From positions 954,106-1,018,105 of the forward strand of contig NW_024104428.1 of NCBI RefSeq assembly GCF_003945595.2: a DNA stretch of 64,000 nt. The letters run 5' to 3'. Positions 1 to 11,600 of this stretch are shown piece by piece. Position 1 is the first letter of the stretch; each line of letters opens with the position of its first letter. A model generated the notes under the pieces. The model saw nothing but the letters and a program-made list of their open reading frames with translations, had not been told where the DNA came from and ran no database searches. The translations under genes and the position numbers were made by a program. This DNA comes from Pipra filicauda. Its lineage: Eukaryota; Chordata; Aves; Passeriformes; Pipridae.

Positions 1-135
1 ACATCTTCAAGGCTTTTGTTGTTTCTTCAGCAGAGGGGGAAGAACTAAAGTTTGAATTTGAACACTAAAAACATTTCTTTGAACTGGCGAGATTTACCAA
101 TGTGCACATGGCTCCCAATACAGAGGCACACTTGG

Positions 136-150
136 AAAAAAAAAAAAAAA
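136..150. repeat. A15 homopolymer
   Basis: Fifteen consecutive A from 136 to 150, continuing as a purine-rich ggaagaaagaaaa stretch. No retrotransposon body was recognised upstream, so it is not called a retroposon tail. Confidence 0.9.
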
Positions 151-939
151 GGAAGAAAGAAAACACATCTATTCCCCCATCGGTTTCTGTCACCATTTGA
201 TTCCACCGCACTGCAGTTTTACCAGGGAAATTACTGGGGGAAAGGGAGTTAGACAACATTTCCCTGACAGCAGCTTGTCAACTGGCTCTTTGAGTGTCAG
301 GAAAAAGAGCTGCATCTCACGTCTTTAAAGTGCCATTCTGCCACACCAGAAAGGGAAGACACACATCAGGCTTCCCCAGGCCACGTGCTCGTTTCCCCTT
401 CTCCCTCACCACGGCTGCTGCCCGTACATGTGCCAGACCCACGGCCTGTGTCCCTCACACCCCTCGGCTGCCCAGCCCCAGGGCTGTCAGGTTCCCCCTC
501 AGCCCAATCCCAACCCAGAGCTCGCCATCATCTGTGTCCAGGGGTACTGCACCTCTTCAGGGGACAGAGAAACAGGCAGAGATGCCTGGTGCTATCATTT
601 ACAGGGCAGCATGAAGTTTTGCCTTTCCTACTGGCTTGACGTAGAGAGAAAATAGGAGTAGGTTCTCTGACATCCCGTCTCCACCTGACAACACAGAACG
701 TAACATATAAGGCAAGAATAGAAATGTTTCTGATGAGAACGACAGCATGAGGTCCCCTCACTGCAGGATGCACGTGATCCCTGACAACCTCTGGGACAAC
801 TCAGCCCACCCCTTTTTATGGAGTCATACACAGGACACTCCATCTGCCTTATCTGAAGCCCTAGCACTGACTCCAGCTTGCAATGCCCTGAGCTTATAGC
901 TCCAGAGAGACCAAGTATTTCAGACTCCAGGCTGACACT

Positions 940-1035
940 GTACAAAACCCCCACTGACTCTATCCCACATTATCTGAACAGAATTGTGGTTGCTCCAGCA
1001 AACACCGATATTATCAGAGCACAACAAAACCCTCT
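940..1035. mobile_element. Possible relic of an old DNA transposon
   Basis: The phrases cattatctgaacagaattg and aacaccgatattatcagagc, about 20 bases apart, resemble the terminal regions of ancient Tigger/mariner-like non-autonomous elements, which carry ttatccgaac...ataatcggag patterns. No paired terminal repeat or target duplication was recognised. A 147-residue frame from 878 to 1321 runs through it without recognisable motifs. Confidence 0.2.
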
Positions 1036-1633
1036 GCTACTGAGCTGCTGCCTCGCATGTGCTTTGAGCCCAAAGAGCAAGACCTCCCAGACAGTTCCAT
1101 TTCAGAAGGAAATACGTTCTGGACTGCAAATTTTCAAGCCCCTGCTTTCCAAAGATGAAATACCCCTACCCAAGGGCGGGCATTTCTGGAAGCGTGGGTT
1201 TCGCACCGGGAGAGGAAGGGATGCAGTTCACAGCTGTGATCAGGTTATCTCCCATGATGTTTCCCTGGCAACCACAAAGCTCAAGGTCTGGGTGACAGTT
1301 GCGAAGTGTAATAGTTTTTGAAAGCCAAAGTATACATATTTTGTCAGTTAGTGTTGTGCTTCCCTTGAGACAGGCCGAAGGATCAAACAGAAACTCCATG
1401 GAGAGCTGATTAGCCTCCATGTAAATAGGGCAGACAAGTAACACAACAACATACTCCAGTTCCTGAGGGTTAGCACTGTGTTTCCGTGCTGGCTACACAC
1501 TCAGACAGCCAATATTTACTGAGGACCTCCAGATATAATTTTAGAAGTGTAATTAAGGGAAACAAAATGCATCTAGGAGGTGCTTAGGAACTACTGTACT
1601 GTTCTGGCTAGAAAGCTGGAGCAGCAAGATGCG

Positions 1634-1668
1634 GCGGGGAGGGGGGGAGAAGGAAAGGGAGGGAGAAG
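1634..1668. repeat. Purine (G/A) tract
   Basis: A nearly pure G/A stretch that includes seven consecutive G (1641-1647) followed by gagaaggaaagggagggag. It is low-complexity and could form triplex DNA. Confidence 0.8.
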
Positions 1669-3555
1669 ACTTGCCTGCAGCAATGGAGCAAGTGAGCAAC
1701 AGTTTCTTGGTTAGGGCTGTAGTTTTTTCATCTCCTCCTGCCCTGCAGTCAGGCCAACCAGTTAGTGTCATGCTTTTGCCAAAACAGTTTGGTCCTCACC
1801 CCACAATGTGCTCTTGTAGAACCAAGAAAGCTCAACATGGACACCGAGTGATGTACTTACATACCCTTTCCTTTGCATTGCCCTGCTCTGTCTTGTCTTT
1901 TGACCAGCTACAGCTGTCATAGGAGGGGGCCTAAAGGTGGCACAGGCTCAATCAATTTACGTTCCCACCCCTTCCCAACTCTTGCTACAAGGGGTGCAAT
2001 AAATTATAGGAAAGAAAATAGATTTTCTTTTTTCTTCCCACTCCCAGCCTTTCTAGTGGGAACATGTGTAAGGGTAGCAGTTCCAAGTGGTTTCTAGCTC
2101 CTTCATACAGGCACTCAGAGCAACCGTGCCCTGGGCCCTCAGCATCAAGGCTAGGTCAGCTTTTTTTCCACAGGATCATTTCTCTCTGTTTTTGTGCCCC
2201 ATATTCCACTGGAACTGCTGTCCTTTGAAAATTATTTTGCAGTACAAAGTTTCCCATCTATTTCTGAGCAGCGGCAGGTGTGTGAAGAATCACCCTCCAG
2301 GTGATGCTGCCCACAGCTTAATAACAGGGTTACTCACTTCTTCTCAGATGAGGTGCTGAGGTGCGAGTTGTAGCTTTCAATACAAGGAGGTTTTGTGAAA
2401 ACAAACTTCTGGTGGTGGTTACATCAAGGGCGAGAAACTCAAAGCTCTCCTGCAGCGTGGGCAGAGGTTGGCTGCTGCAACCCAAACATCTGAGCACGTG
2501 TTTCTTTTCCCTCCCCTCCCTGTCCCTCTTGCTCTGCTCTTTCTTGTTCTGGAGGATCTGTGCACAGGAGCTCCCAAATGCCTAACAGGCTGGTCAGGTG
2601 TGTTATTCTGCTCCACAAACATTTGTCTCTGGGAGGATAAAGTCTGGCTCCATACAAGCCATATCTTCGACTCGCTGTCTGTGGTTGTGCTGCGTGAAGG
2701 CTCAGGCTGGATGATGCACAGGATGTGAAGCTCAGGGATGCTGAGCTCACCTGGTTTCTTGGCTTTCTTTGAGAGGCTGCTGAGCGGCAAAGTGTAACCA
2801 CTCTCAGTCCCAGCAACATGCTGGGGTTGAATTGCAGAATGATGGGCGTGACACCAGGGCTGTGCTGCTCTCCCTGCTTGTGGCAGGAAAAAGAAAAGCA
2901 GATGGTGCTGGTTTCCTCCTTAGGCACATGGCTCAGGTGTCAGCCATGCAGGACAAGGGTGCCTCTGGAGAAGGGCTCCGTCCAGGTGCCCGTGAGCGGC
3001 CCTGTGGTCCCTTTAAGACAGTTTTGCTGCTGTAGAAATATTTATAGGGAAGCTCATCACCATGGTATCTGAGCACTACTGACTAATGGGGCGTATGGAA
3101 TGTGCCTGGTTGTATTTGTTATTAATTTCTTTAAGGGTGGCTTTTCTGACATTTTGTTTTTGTTCTCTGCTTCAAATTTGGATGCAGTGCTTGTGGGTAT
3201 AGCACCTTTCATAGTGGTGTCCCTTGAAGGCACCGGGGAAGAGATGAGGGTTGGGAGCGAGGATAATTAAAGGAATCCTGTCAGCCGGTTCCATCCCCGA
3301 GGTTTAGAGGTGGTTTGAAAAGGGAAGGAGGAAGGGAAGGCAGAGATTTTGTTAGAGTCATGCAGAATTAAATTTTTTTTCATTATTTAAAAATAGGAAT
3401 TCAGTGAAATGGGTAAGTCACCATTTCTCTCCATGAGAAAGCAGCACTGAGAAGGTGTTGACCACTTGGATCAAAAAGAGTGGAGAGGGGAATCAGCAGT
3501 GGTACCAGCCAGGATGAGGGATGCTTTCAAAGTGTATGGCTTCAACATGCTAGGA

Positions 3556-3590
3556 TTTTTTTTTTTTTCATTTTAGCTAAAAAAAAAAAA
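3556..3590. repeat. AT-rich palindrome: T13, TTTTAGCTAAAA, A12
   Basis: Thirteen Ts at 3556-3568, then ca, then the perfect palindrome TTTTAGCTAAAA (3571-3582) whose A arm extends to 3590. On either strand this could form an A:T hairpin. It probably arose from opposed poly(T)/poly(A) tracts and no function is implied. Confidence 0.85.
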
Positions 3591-6500
3591 TAAAATTGTA
3601 TTGGCAGTGGTCCTAGAGTAATAAACCCTGATGAAAAAACAGAGTCAAAACTGTGACTTTTTTTTGAATAGACAATTTTTCTGGTGCAACTGTGTAGAGC
3701 TGAATACTTTTGTTAGCCCCTTGGCCGGATCTGGCCAGCTGGCAGCTCCCTTTTGCCAAGGAAGCCTTTTGTGAAGACAAAAAAAGCATAGTAGAGCAAA
3801 TCCTTGCTGCAAGATCACAGTCACCAGGAAGTGTTTTATGGTTTTAGCCTTTCCATAAAGGGATTGCTGGAAAAGACTCTTGATAGGCATCTATGCTCTG
3901 TGCTATTTTGTGTGGTGGTCCCTGAGAGCTGTTCCACTAAGGACCTGGATCAAAGCATCCCAGCTATGTCCACAGTTCTAGCCTTTCCAGCTCTTCCCAA
4001 ACACGTTGCCCCGTCCAGCATTTACCATGACCCTGACTCACCTACACTACATGTATTTCTGCATATAGCATGGATACAGAATTTTGCATCCCAGCAAGCC
4101 TTACTCCCTTTGGTCTTGTCTCTCCTGGTGAGAAAACATGGGGGCCAAGCACCCAGGAGTTTGGAGATGGAATAGCATGTGTGAGCACGCCAGCCTGCAG
4201 CAGAGGGCAGCTTATTCCGCTCATCCCTTCTCCATCCTTGAACTGCCTAAAAACTCAGCCCTGTTGTTTCTTCCTTTGCCTGTGAGCACAGGCCTGACTC
4301 TGGTTTTCCTTCACTTTCCAGGTTCTATCAAAATCACAAACTTATCAGATTCTGGGGAAATGGCAAACAATTCCACCTTACTGCAACCGTGAGAGACCTG
4401 GCCTCTTCTCAGAGCCATCTTCCAAGCTTTCCATAATGGAGTCTTTAATGTTGTGTCTGAAAGGTGCAGGAAAGTCAGTCCACATCCTAAAAGAAGCCTG
4501 ACAGGTTTCTCTTGCTGAGCCATGTGAATGTCCACATAACTCCTTAGCTTTTAACAGGAGAAATCAGATCCTGGAATAGACTGGGTGAATGTAATCCATC
4601 ATTTTTGCAGGTCTATCTAAGCCACAGGGCTCCTTGCACAAATCTTTACAGTGACATCATGCTGCCTACAGAGTTAAAAACTGTCTTGCAAGAGGTGAAG
4701 ACAGGGTGAGCTGGAAAGGCTACAGTGGCACAGCTGCAGCACTGGCACTTCTGGAAGAAACCAGCACAAACACAAAAGTCTCTTTGCCCTGAAAAAACCA
4801 TGTCCGGAGCTCCACTCTTTTGTAATCACCTCCTGCTTACAAAACAGACCCGAAGCATGCCCTGAGCTCATCACTGCCCACTTGGAGGACCTGCTGGCCA
4901 GCAGGACCCCTTGGGCAGGACAGGAACCCCTTTACAGAAGTGACGGCTGAGGACTCGTGAGAGTGTTTGAGGCGGGAAGCTGGTAGGGGAGCCTGGATTA
5001 CCCCATCTTTTGCTGGCTCTTCAGTGTGCCTGATGTGCAGTGAAGCAGCTGAAATGAGAGGAGACAGCCCTGACCTGGAGCAGCCGAGGAGCACGTGGGC
5101 ATGTGAGACTCTGCCGGGTCGCAGCTGCCTGCACCGCGGGCGGTGACCACGGAGCGCCGGCGGGAGCTGCTTCCCAGTGCCAGGAAAGCCTCTGCCTCCA
5201 GCACTGCCCCTGTGCCCAGCCCAGGCACACAGGGGCTTCTCCCAGCTCCAGCACTGTCCCAACAGCTAACACTCATGGCTTGAGGGTGGAAAGGACACTG
5301 GCGATGGTCTCTGTCTGAGAAAAAGCGCTGAGATAATCTCCACGCTCCTTGGCCCAGGGATTATGTCCTGCTTTTTCACCCTGTGAGAAGTTGTCATTAT
5401 TACTCTGTGGTCTGATCCTCCACCAGCTCCTTCTTGAGTTACCCTTGCTCTTATCTTTATAATCCTCAGCTGCTGGTCTTCAACAGCCATGGTTTGAGAT
5501 TGGGAGCCTTGCATGGCTCGAAATTGTTTTAACCCTTTCTTCCCAACAGAATGCTCATTTTAAGTTGTCTGTGTGACAGTGCTAATGGTATCCAAACTCT
5601 CCTGTCCTCTCTTGGATTGGCTCCCCCAGCACCTCAAGATGAGTATGAGAAGGTATCATTTCCCTGTCCTTCCTTTTAATTTAGTTTAAAAGGAGGACTC
5701 TCCCTGTCCTTCCTTTTAATTTAGTTTAATCTTCAGACGTATAGTCCTCCTTTCCCTCACCTTTCCCCCTCTCTCACCTTGTCTACACCCGAGTCCCCTG
5801 CCAGGTGTCTCTAGTGCCCCCTCCCAGCAGCCATCAGAGCAACAGAGGGGTCCGTGGGGATGACAGCAGGCAGACCCACCATCCCCAAGGAGAAAGCCTG
5901 TCGTGTTTTGTCCCAGCTCCCTGCTGAGCCCCAGGGTCCCTGTCCCCTCTTGCTCAGGGGCCAGGGAGGCAGGCAGTGGTGGTGGCACAGGGGTCTGAGG
6001 TCTCACTCTCAATCTAATCAAGTCCATGTTTTCTTTTCTATGATACAATCCTTCAAGGAGCTCATAGCCTGGGACGGGCTACATTCCTTAGGCAGATGGG
6101 TTATTCCACTTGGAGAGGGTGGGGGAGGCAATAAAATTCCATTTTGCAGCAACTATTCTAATTCAGCAGGTTATTGGTAAAATATTTTCTGATGTGCTTA
6201 GTTGTTTCCCAGATATCCTGAAATGGTTTCATGATGAAGTTATGTTCTGAAAGAGAGAGTCATCCAAAGAATGCAAACAAAATGTTATTTTAAAACTCAG
6301 ATATCCATTTTTCTTCATTCCAAATTTTTCATTTTGTCACCGAGCAGAAAAAAAACAACAAACCCACAGATTTTCACACAGCCTTATTCTGTGAAAGGTA
6401 AGATATTAACAGGAGCAAGAAAATTCTGTGCAATTCACATCCTCACCTTTGTGCAATTGTTTCTAAAAGCACCCAGGACGGATTAAACATATGAATGCTC

Positions 6501-7119
6501 ACAGCACCTCAGACTAGGAATGCAATTAGTAACTGATTTATGTCTCTGGTAGCAGGGCAAAAGCAACTTAAGCAGCAAATAAAAGCAGGTTCTGTTTTCC
6601 AGCTTTGTTATCTGCTCCTCTTCAAACACACTAGCAAGATCTAATAGCAGAGAATTTTAACAATTTTGTGTTCATTAAAATAATAATTTTCCTACCATTT
6701 GTTACACGTGATTTAATCCTGCCACATGGAGTGGGTACACTGATGCCCCCACTGCTCCTTGTATTGGGGATGACGTTTTGTATGGCTCTGCTTCCCGCCC
6801 TCCTATCTTGTTTGGAGAGAGAAAAGTCCTTCCATGGAGGCACGTGCCTCAAATCACTTTCAGTGCCTGGGTATGGACTTCTATTCCTTCCAAGGTCTAA
6901 TATGTAGCCTGTAGTGCCCATGAGAAAAAAAGAGAAGGTGCCACAACCAATACACTTTAACCTGACAACATTTTGTATTGTCAAACACATGAAAATGTTT
7001 TCACCAACCTTTTTCAAGCCCCTTCCTAAGGCACCCACCACGCTGCAAAGATTTTGCCTGCACAAGCATACCCGCCCAAGTAGCAGAGACTTAGTTACAG
7101 AAGGACAATTGCTGTGTGG
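3591..7119. other. Non-coding stretch
   Basis: Mostly unique sequence of mixed composition. A short GC-rich patch at about 5060-5180 has several CpGs (ctgccgggtcgcagctgcc, cgcgggcggtgaccac). The exact duplication at 5661-5729 is listed separately. A 171-residue minus-strand frame overlapping 6631-7146 has no recognisable motif and is not called. Confidence 0.5.
5661..5729. repeat. Exact 29-bp local tandem duplication, 40-bp period
   Basis: The 29 bases at 5661-5689 (beginning tccctgtccttcc, ending tttagtttaa) recur identically at 5701-5729. An 11-base spacer (aaggaggactc, 5690-5700) separates them. Perfect identity implies a recent duplication, a conversion event, or possibly an assembly artefact. 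Confidence 0.9.
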
Positions 7120-7245
7120 ATGTGATTTGAATTCCTTTGCTGCCAATCATCACAGGCAAAACAACGGGAATAGCATTTGCGTATTGACATCGGGGATTTT
7201 GCAGCATAATGCATAATTCAGTCGGTGAGGTGTGTGATATTCCTC
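7120..7245. promoter_or_regulatory. Weak candidate regulatory block
   Basis: Unique sequence with gctgccaatcatcacaggca, aacgggaatagcatttgcgt, gacatcggggattttgcagc and ataatgcataattcagtcgg. Octamer-like and homeodomain-like words occur next to CpGs. It also holds one copy of a 17-mer shared with 12735-12751. Confidence 0.2.
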
Positions 7246-7715
7246 TCCTGACACTGCTAATTCTCACCAGCAAGACTCACCCTCTCACCCTATGATTTGC
7301 TTTTAGCTGCTGTTTCCATCAGACAGTCCATGAGGACAAAAAGAGCTCACAGTTAAATCAGATCCCACAGAAACAGGCGTGCCATGCAACTCCCTCCCAC
7401 CCCAAACATGTATTTCATAATAGGGAATGGTATTTATTAGGATTTTTGCATTTACTGCTCCCCGTCAGGTTCCTTTGAAGCTGTTCAGCATTTTTGGGGC
7501 AGTTTCAAAACCCAGCACACCAGCAGGAGAATGTGATCTGCCAATTCAGTGATTCCTCTTTCTAAAGCATTTGGTTGCTTAACAGGGAAGCATCTTTGTT
7601 CAGATGACATTGGAGCCCACCCTGGTGTGAACTCAGCCGAAAGGAGAGTTCATCTCTCTCCTCTGCTGTGTTTGCCCAGCTCCAGAGATTAGTTATCAAA
7701 AGTGGTTTCTTTGCT

Positions 7716-7757
7716 GGGGAAGGAGAGAGAGGAGGAAAGGAGGAGGAGGAGGGAAAT
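7716..7757. repeat. GA-rich low-complexity tract
   Basis: An uninterrupted purine run built of gga, gaga and aggagg units across about 40 bases, ending just before atcaatatgg. Confidence 0.85.
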
Positions 7758-8514
7758 CAATATGGATATCATTTGTCAAAACATTAGGCCAACTGATGCT
7801 GTCTGAAGCACTTGGGAAAGCAGGCAGGCTATTGAAAGGTATAGTTTTGCAGAACTTGATGATTTCAAATTGAACAAGACACAATTGTGAAATGTGGCAA
7901 ACCACAACCTTGTGACCAGGCGAGTGCAGCCTTTCTCAACTGGGAGACATTCGTCCTCAGCAACCTCACTGGAACCCAGAGTACACAAGAAATCCAGGAG
8001 ATATTTGCCTGACAAGCCTCAGGCACTAAGCTCCACCAAAACCCCAAAACACAAAGATAAGAGGGGTAGGATGGCCGTCATTAATTTTGTAGCAGAATGG
8101 CACCAGGAAAACCTTCCTTGCCCTCTGCTCCTCACCAGCCAAGGCTCAGGGGCATTAGGCTATATCACCCCTTACATCTGCAGCTATCTCTGCTTGCAGG
8201 TGATGTGGGGAGGGGAGATGATGTGCCCAATACCACCCACCCTCAGGTGCCCACAGCCACTACTCGATCCCTCAGTTATGACTTGCTCCTGATGCTTTGC
8301 CTTCATTCCGAGGGGACCAGGGCTGCAACGTGCTTCATGCAAGGCCAAGTGCCTGTCACCAGCTGCACCTTGGGTTTGTCCCCAAGGCCTTGTGAGGGAG
8401 AAGTTGTCCTCTCCCTGCTGCCCCAGCACAGCGAGCCCTTGCCATGCCCACCCCTGTGCAGCCTGGCTCTGCCCCTCTGATTTAGAGGGGTGTTCTGCTA
8501 GCTTCAGTCGCCAG
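7758..8514. other. Non-coding stretch
   Basis: A plus-strand frame from 7894 to 8292 is open but starts without context and shows no recognised domain. No repeat family was identified. Confidence 0.45.
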
Positions 8515-8625
8515 GTAGCATAACCGTGGCTGACATGAGCGATAAGAGACCAGCCTGAAAGCTAGTGCATTATAAATGATTTATTGGTCTAATAAAGAGC
8601 CTCAAATTATCCGCCGCCTCCTTCC
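8515..8625. promoter_or_regulatory. Candidate conserved regulatory block
   Basis: Repeat-free AT-rich core with homeodomain- and CDX/HOX-like words (cattataaatgatttattgg, ctaataaag, caaattatccgc) beside retained CpGs (gagcgataag, atccgccgcc). This texture is common in conserved non-coding enhancers. Conservation itself is untested. Confidence 0.25.
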
Positions 8626-11600
8626 TTTCTCCCCTCGCCCCAAGGACCGATAGAGCTACTGCACAAACATTTTCTACCTCGCATTATGTAATGTCACAGA
8701 GAAGAAAAACAAGTATACAGCCCCCCGGAGGGCCACACGGCTGGCAGCCCCCCCGTCCCCAGCAGCAGCCTGGCAGGCAGCAGCCTCTGACGGTGCAGCA
8801 CAGCATCACTGCCAGGCAGCTGGGGCAGAAACCGAGCGCTCCACGCTCTGCCACAGGAACCGCTTTTCCTGCTCTTCCCTTCCCACCCAGGGTGCCTCTT
8901 GCCTCCAGAGGAAATATGAGTGTCCTGCCCCTTTCCCAGAGCCTCGCCATTCCCTCGGGCTGCCAGCAGCCAGGGGTGTCCTCTCCTGCCTGGTCCCCGC
9001 CTCTCACCCCGCGCAGAGATGAGGCTCTTGCGGTCGAGGGTTTGTAACTTCAGAGCCGACAAGAGCTGGGCTGCCCTGGAGGGGTGGCCAGGCCGGCAAT
9101 GGGAAGACCTCATTTGTTTTAGGAATGGAGGATTTTGCCCCACAATGTGGGGGCTCTGGTAGCTCATTCAGCCTCTGAGTCAGCATCCTCATCTCTAATC
9201 CATATACTACTCCATCACCATCTTTTTCCCAGCAGTCGATACAAATCTTCAGTTGATAAAGTCTGGGAGCTTGTTATCTACTGTTACACATGTAGGTTTT
9301 TTTGTTCAGCTCCTCAGGGGCCTTCCCTCCTCTCCATTTAGCCTAACCTCCTGCATGCCCTCCTTCCAACTGCTCCAGGAAGAGCCCTTCCCTGGGACAT
9401 AGTTGTATGAGCCATGCTACATGCTGAGAGCACACAGGGTCTTTCCTGCCCCATGGATCAAGCCTACAAGTCCTGCCTCTCCTTCCAGCTCACTTGAACA
9501 AGTCACAGTTTCTCAAGATACACAGAGCGGGAGCAACAAATTAACCTACTTTAGATGGCTTGCAGGCCTTAACAAGTGAGTGTTGCTAAAGGGCTCGAGG
9601 AGCCTCAGAAAGTGGCACTGTAAAACAGCAGAATATTATCATCCTCCTCATCATCCACTATTATCCTGAAGATTGCGAGGTCAGACGAGGTGAACTGAAG
9701 ACAACAAAACAGTCTTAAGTGTTCAACATCAAATTATTTGAAGTGTGGCAAAGGAAAACAAAAAAAAAAAGGGTAAAGAGAAGGTACAGCTAAGTTGTCC
9801 TTCCAGGCATTTTAGCTTCAGTGTGTGACAGCAGCCCCATGAGTACGAGGTTGCTCACCCCTCTCTGCATTTGGCAGGGAGTATAGGAGACCTCCTGGGC
9901 ATCCCAGGACCCCCATAACTCCCAGGACCTGCACCAGGGTTGACAGCTTCCCAGACACAAAGCTGTACCTGAGCCCACGAGATCTGCTCAAGTTGTGCTG
10001 GTCCAGTGGGACCCAAAAATGCTTTTCACCAGACAGAAGAAGTAGGATTGGGGTCCAATGGTAACGGAGTGGCACCTGTCTGGGGCCTGAACTGTTTGGC
10101 CAAGGTAAATAAGAGAACAAAAATTCTGGGAATGATGTTATGAACGGTGTATTTTGAGTGTTTTCATTCCTTGCAAGGCTGACCTATTTAGTGCAGGGAT
10201 TTTAGCCCCTAGGAAGAATTAAATAATACTGTTAGGAAACAGGGACCATAGTGACTGAGGCAACCAAAGGCCTCTGCTGCATGTGCTCTGTGGGTGCCCA
10301 GGCAGCCCTGGGCTACCACACTGAACCATCCTGACAGCTGACAGCCTTCTCTTGCCTTTGTCCTAAAGGCACACAGCTACACCTCTGCCTGTGGTAGAGC
10401 CAAGCACAGCAAGTGGGGCTGCCCTTAGGGAGAAAACACAGTCAAAGAGGAACCTTAAAAGCCTTGTCCCCTGTGCCTCTAACAGACCCAGCCCTCACCA
10501 TCTCGATTACAACCCTTTGCTTTGTGTGTGTGCACTGGGCACCTTGTTTCCAGAGGTCTTGGTAACAGCAGGTCTCTAGAGTTTGTTTGTGTCCTCATGT
10601 GTTTTCCCCATCTGAATGAGATGGTTGAGATACAGTTTACCCACTACACTACATTGTGGTTCCTGATGGTACTGATAGGATAGTCCCAGGGCTGAAATCC
10701 CCAGCCTGGGGGCAAGAGAGGACCACAAAAGAGGCCATGACTGAGCAGCTGGAGCTGAGTCAGAACAGCCCCCTGGGCATAAGCTCTTCCCGCTGGGAAT
10801 GGGTGTCAGATGAATCCCAGGGGATGCACCCCAGCTCACATCTCTCCCTGCCTTCCCAAACATCCAGCCTTAACCTGCTGCCACACCACCCCAGTGCCTC
10901 GGCCCTGCCTTGTGGTTGTGCAAATCCACATGTGAGATACCTCCTTTGTGATTTATTTAAATGAGTTGCACACCTCATCCTGATTTCAAACTTAAAGGGT
11001 CCCATTTAGTTGTGTACAATGAAACACAGAGGAAGCCCACTTACCCTTGCTGGGAGTTCTCAGTGTGATGGGTTTGGGTGGTGGTGGAAGGAGGTGGCAG
11101 TTTGAATTTCTATTTCTCTCCTACCCACTCCCCTAAGCACTTGATTCTTTTCCAGAGTGAAAAAATGCTTGCATCCACACAGTTTCCAAAAAACTCTCCC
11201 CTGGGTATCAGATAAGAGGGAATCTACACCTCCTCTGCTCATACACCCCATCTCTTTCACCAGAGAGGTGCCAACTCCTACCTCCATCAGCTCATGTGTC
11301 ATTCTTTCAGACACACTCACTGGTGCTTTCTGCCTTGTTGTCCCTCACACTGGAGACGGCTTCCCATAAACATCTGAAAAACTGCCTCCTCCTTCCCCTC
11401 TAAATCCCTACTGTAGCACATCTGAGGACTGCAAAACACTTCACAAGCCCCAGGCTGCTGCTGTGCTGAGGCTACCACATACCCTGCTGACCAGTACATT
11501 CCCCTTGCCTTCTTGTGCTGCTTCTTCCTCTGCCTGCAGTCCTCTCTTGCCTCTCCCATCTACTGTGTAGGCACCCTGTGACAGGAAATATCTTCTCAGC

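Larger units (their letters stand above)
1..3555. other. Non-coding stretch, left edge
   Basis: No exon, RNA gene or clear transposon is supported apart from the A15 run, the purine tract and the weak DNA-transposon resemblance listed separately. The many short frames lack coding bias. The region 2400-2600 is pyrimidine-rich. A TA-rich stretch at about 3360-3400 (taaattttttttcattattt) is low-complexity. Confidence 0.5.

Noticed and set aside
136..150. A15 run as the tail of a retroposed gene or SINE
   Set aside because: No SINE body, processed-gene sequence or target-site duplication is recognisable next to it.
6631..7146. 171-residue minus-strand frame
   Set aside because: No codon bias, no acceptor or donor pair in phase and no recognisable motif, despite its length.
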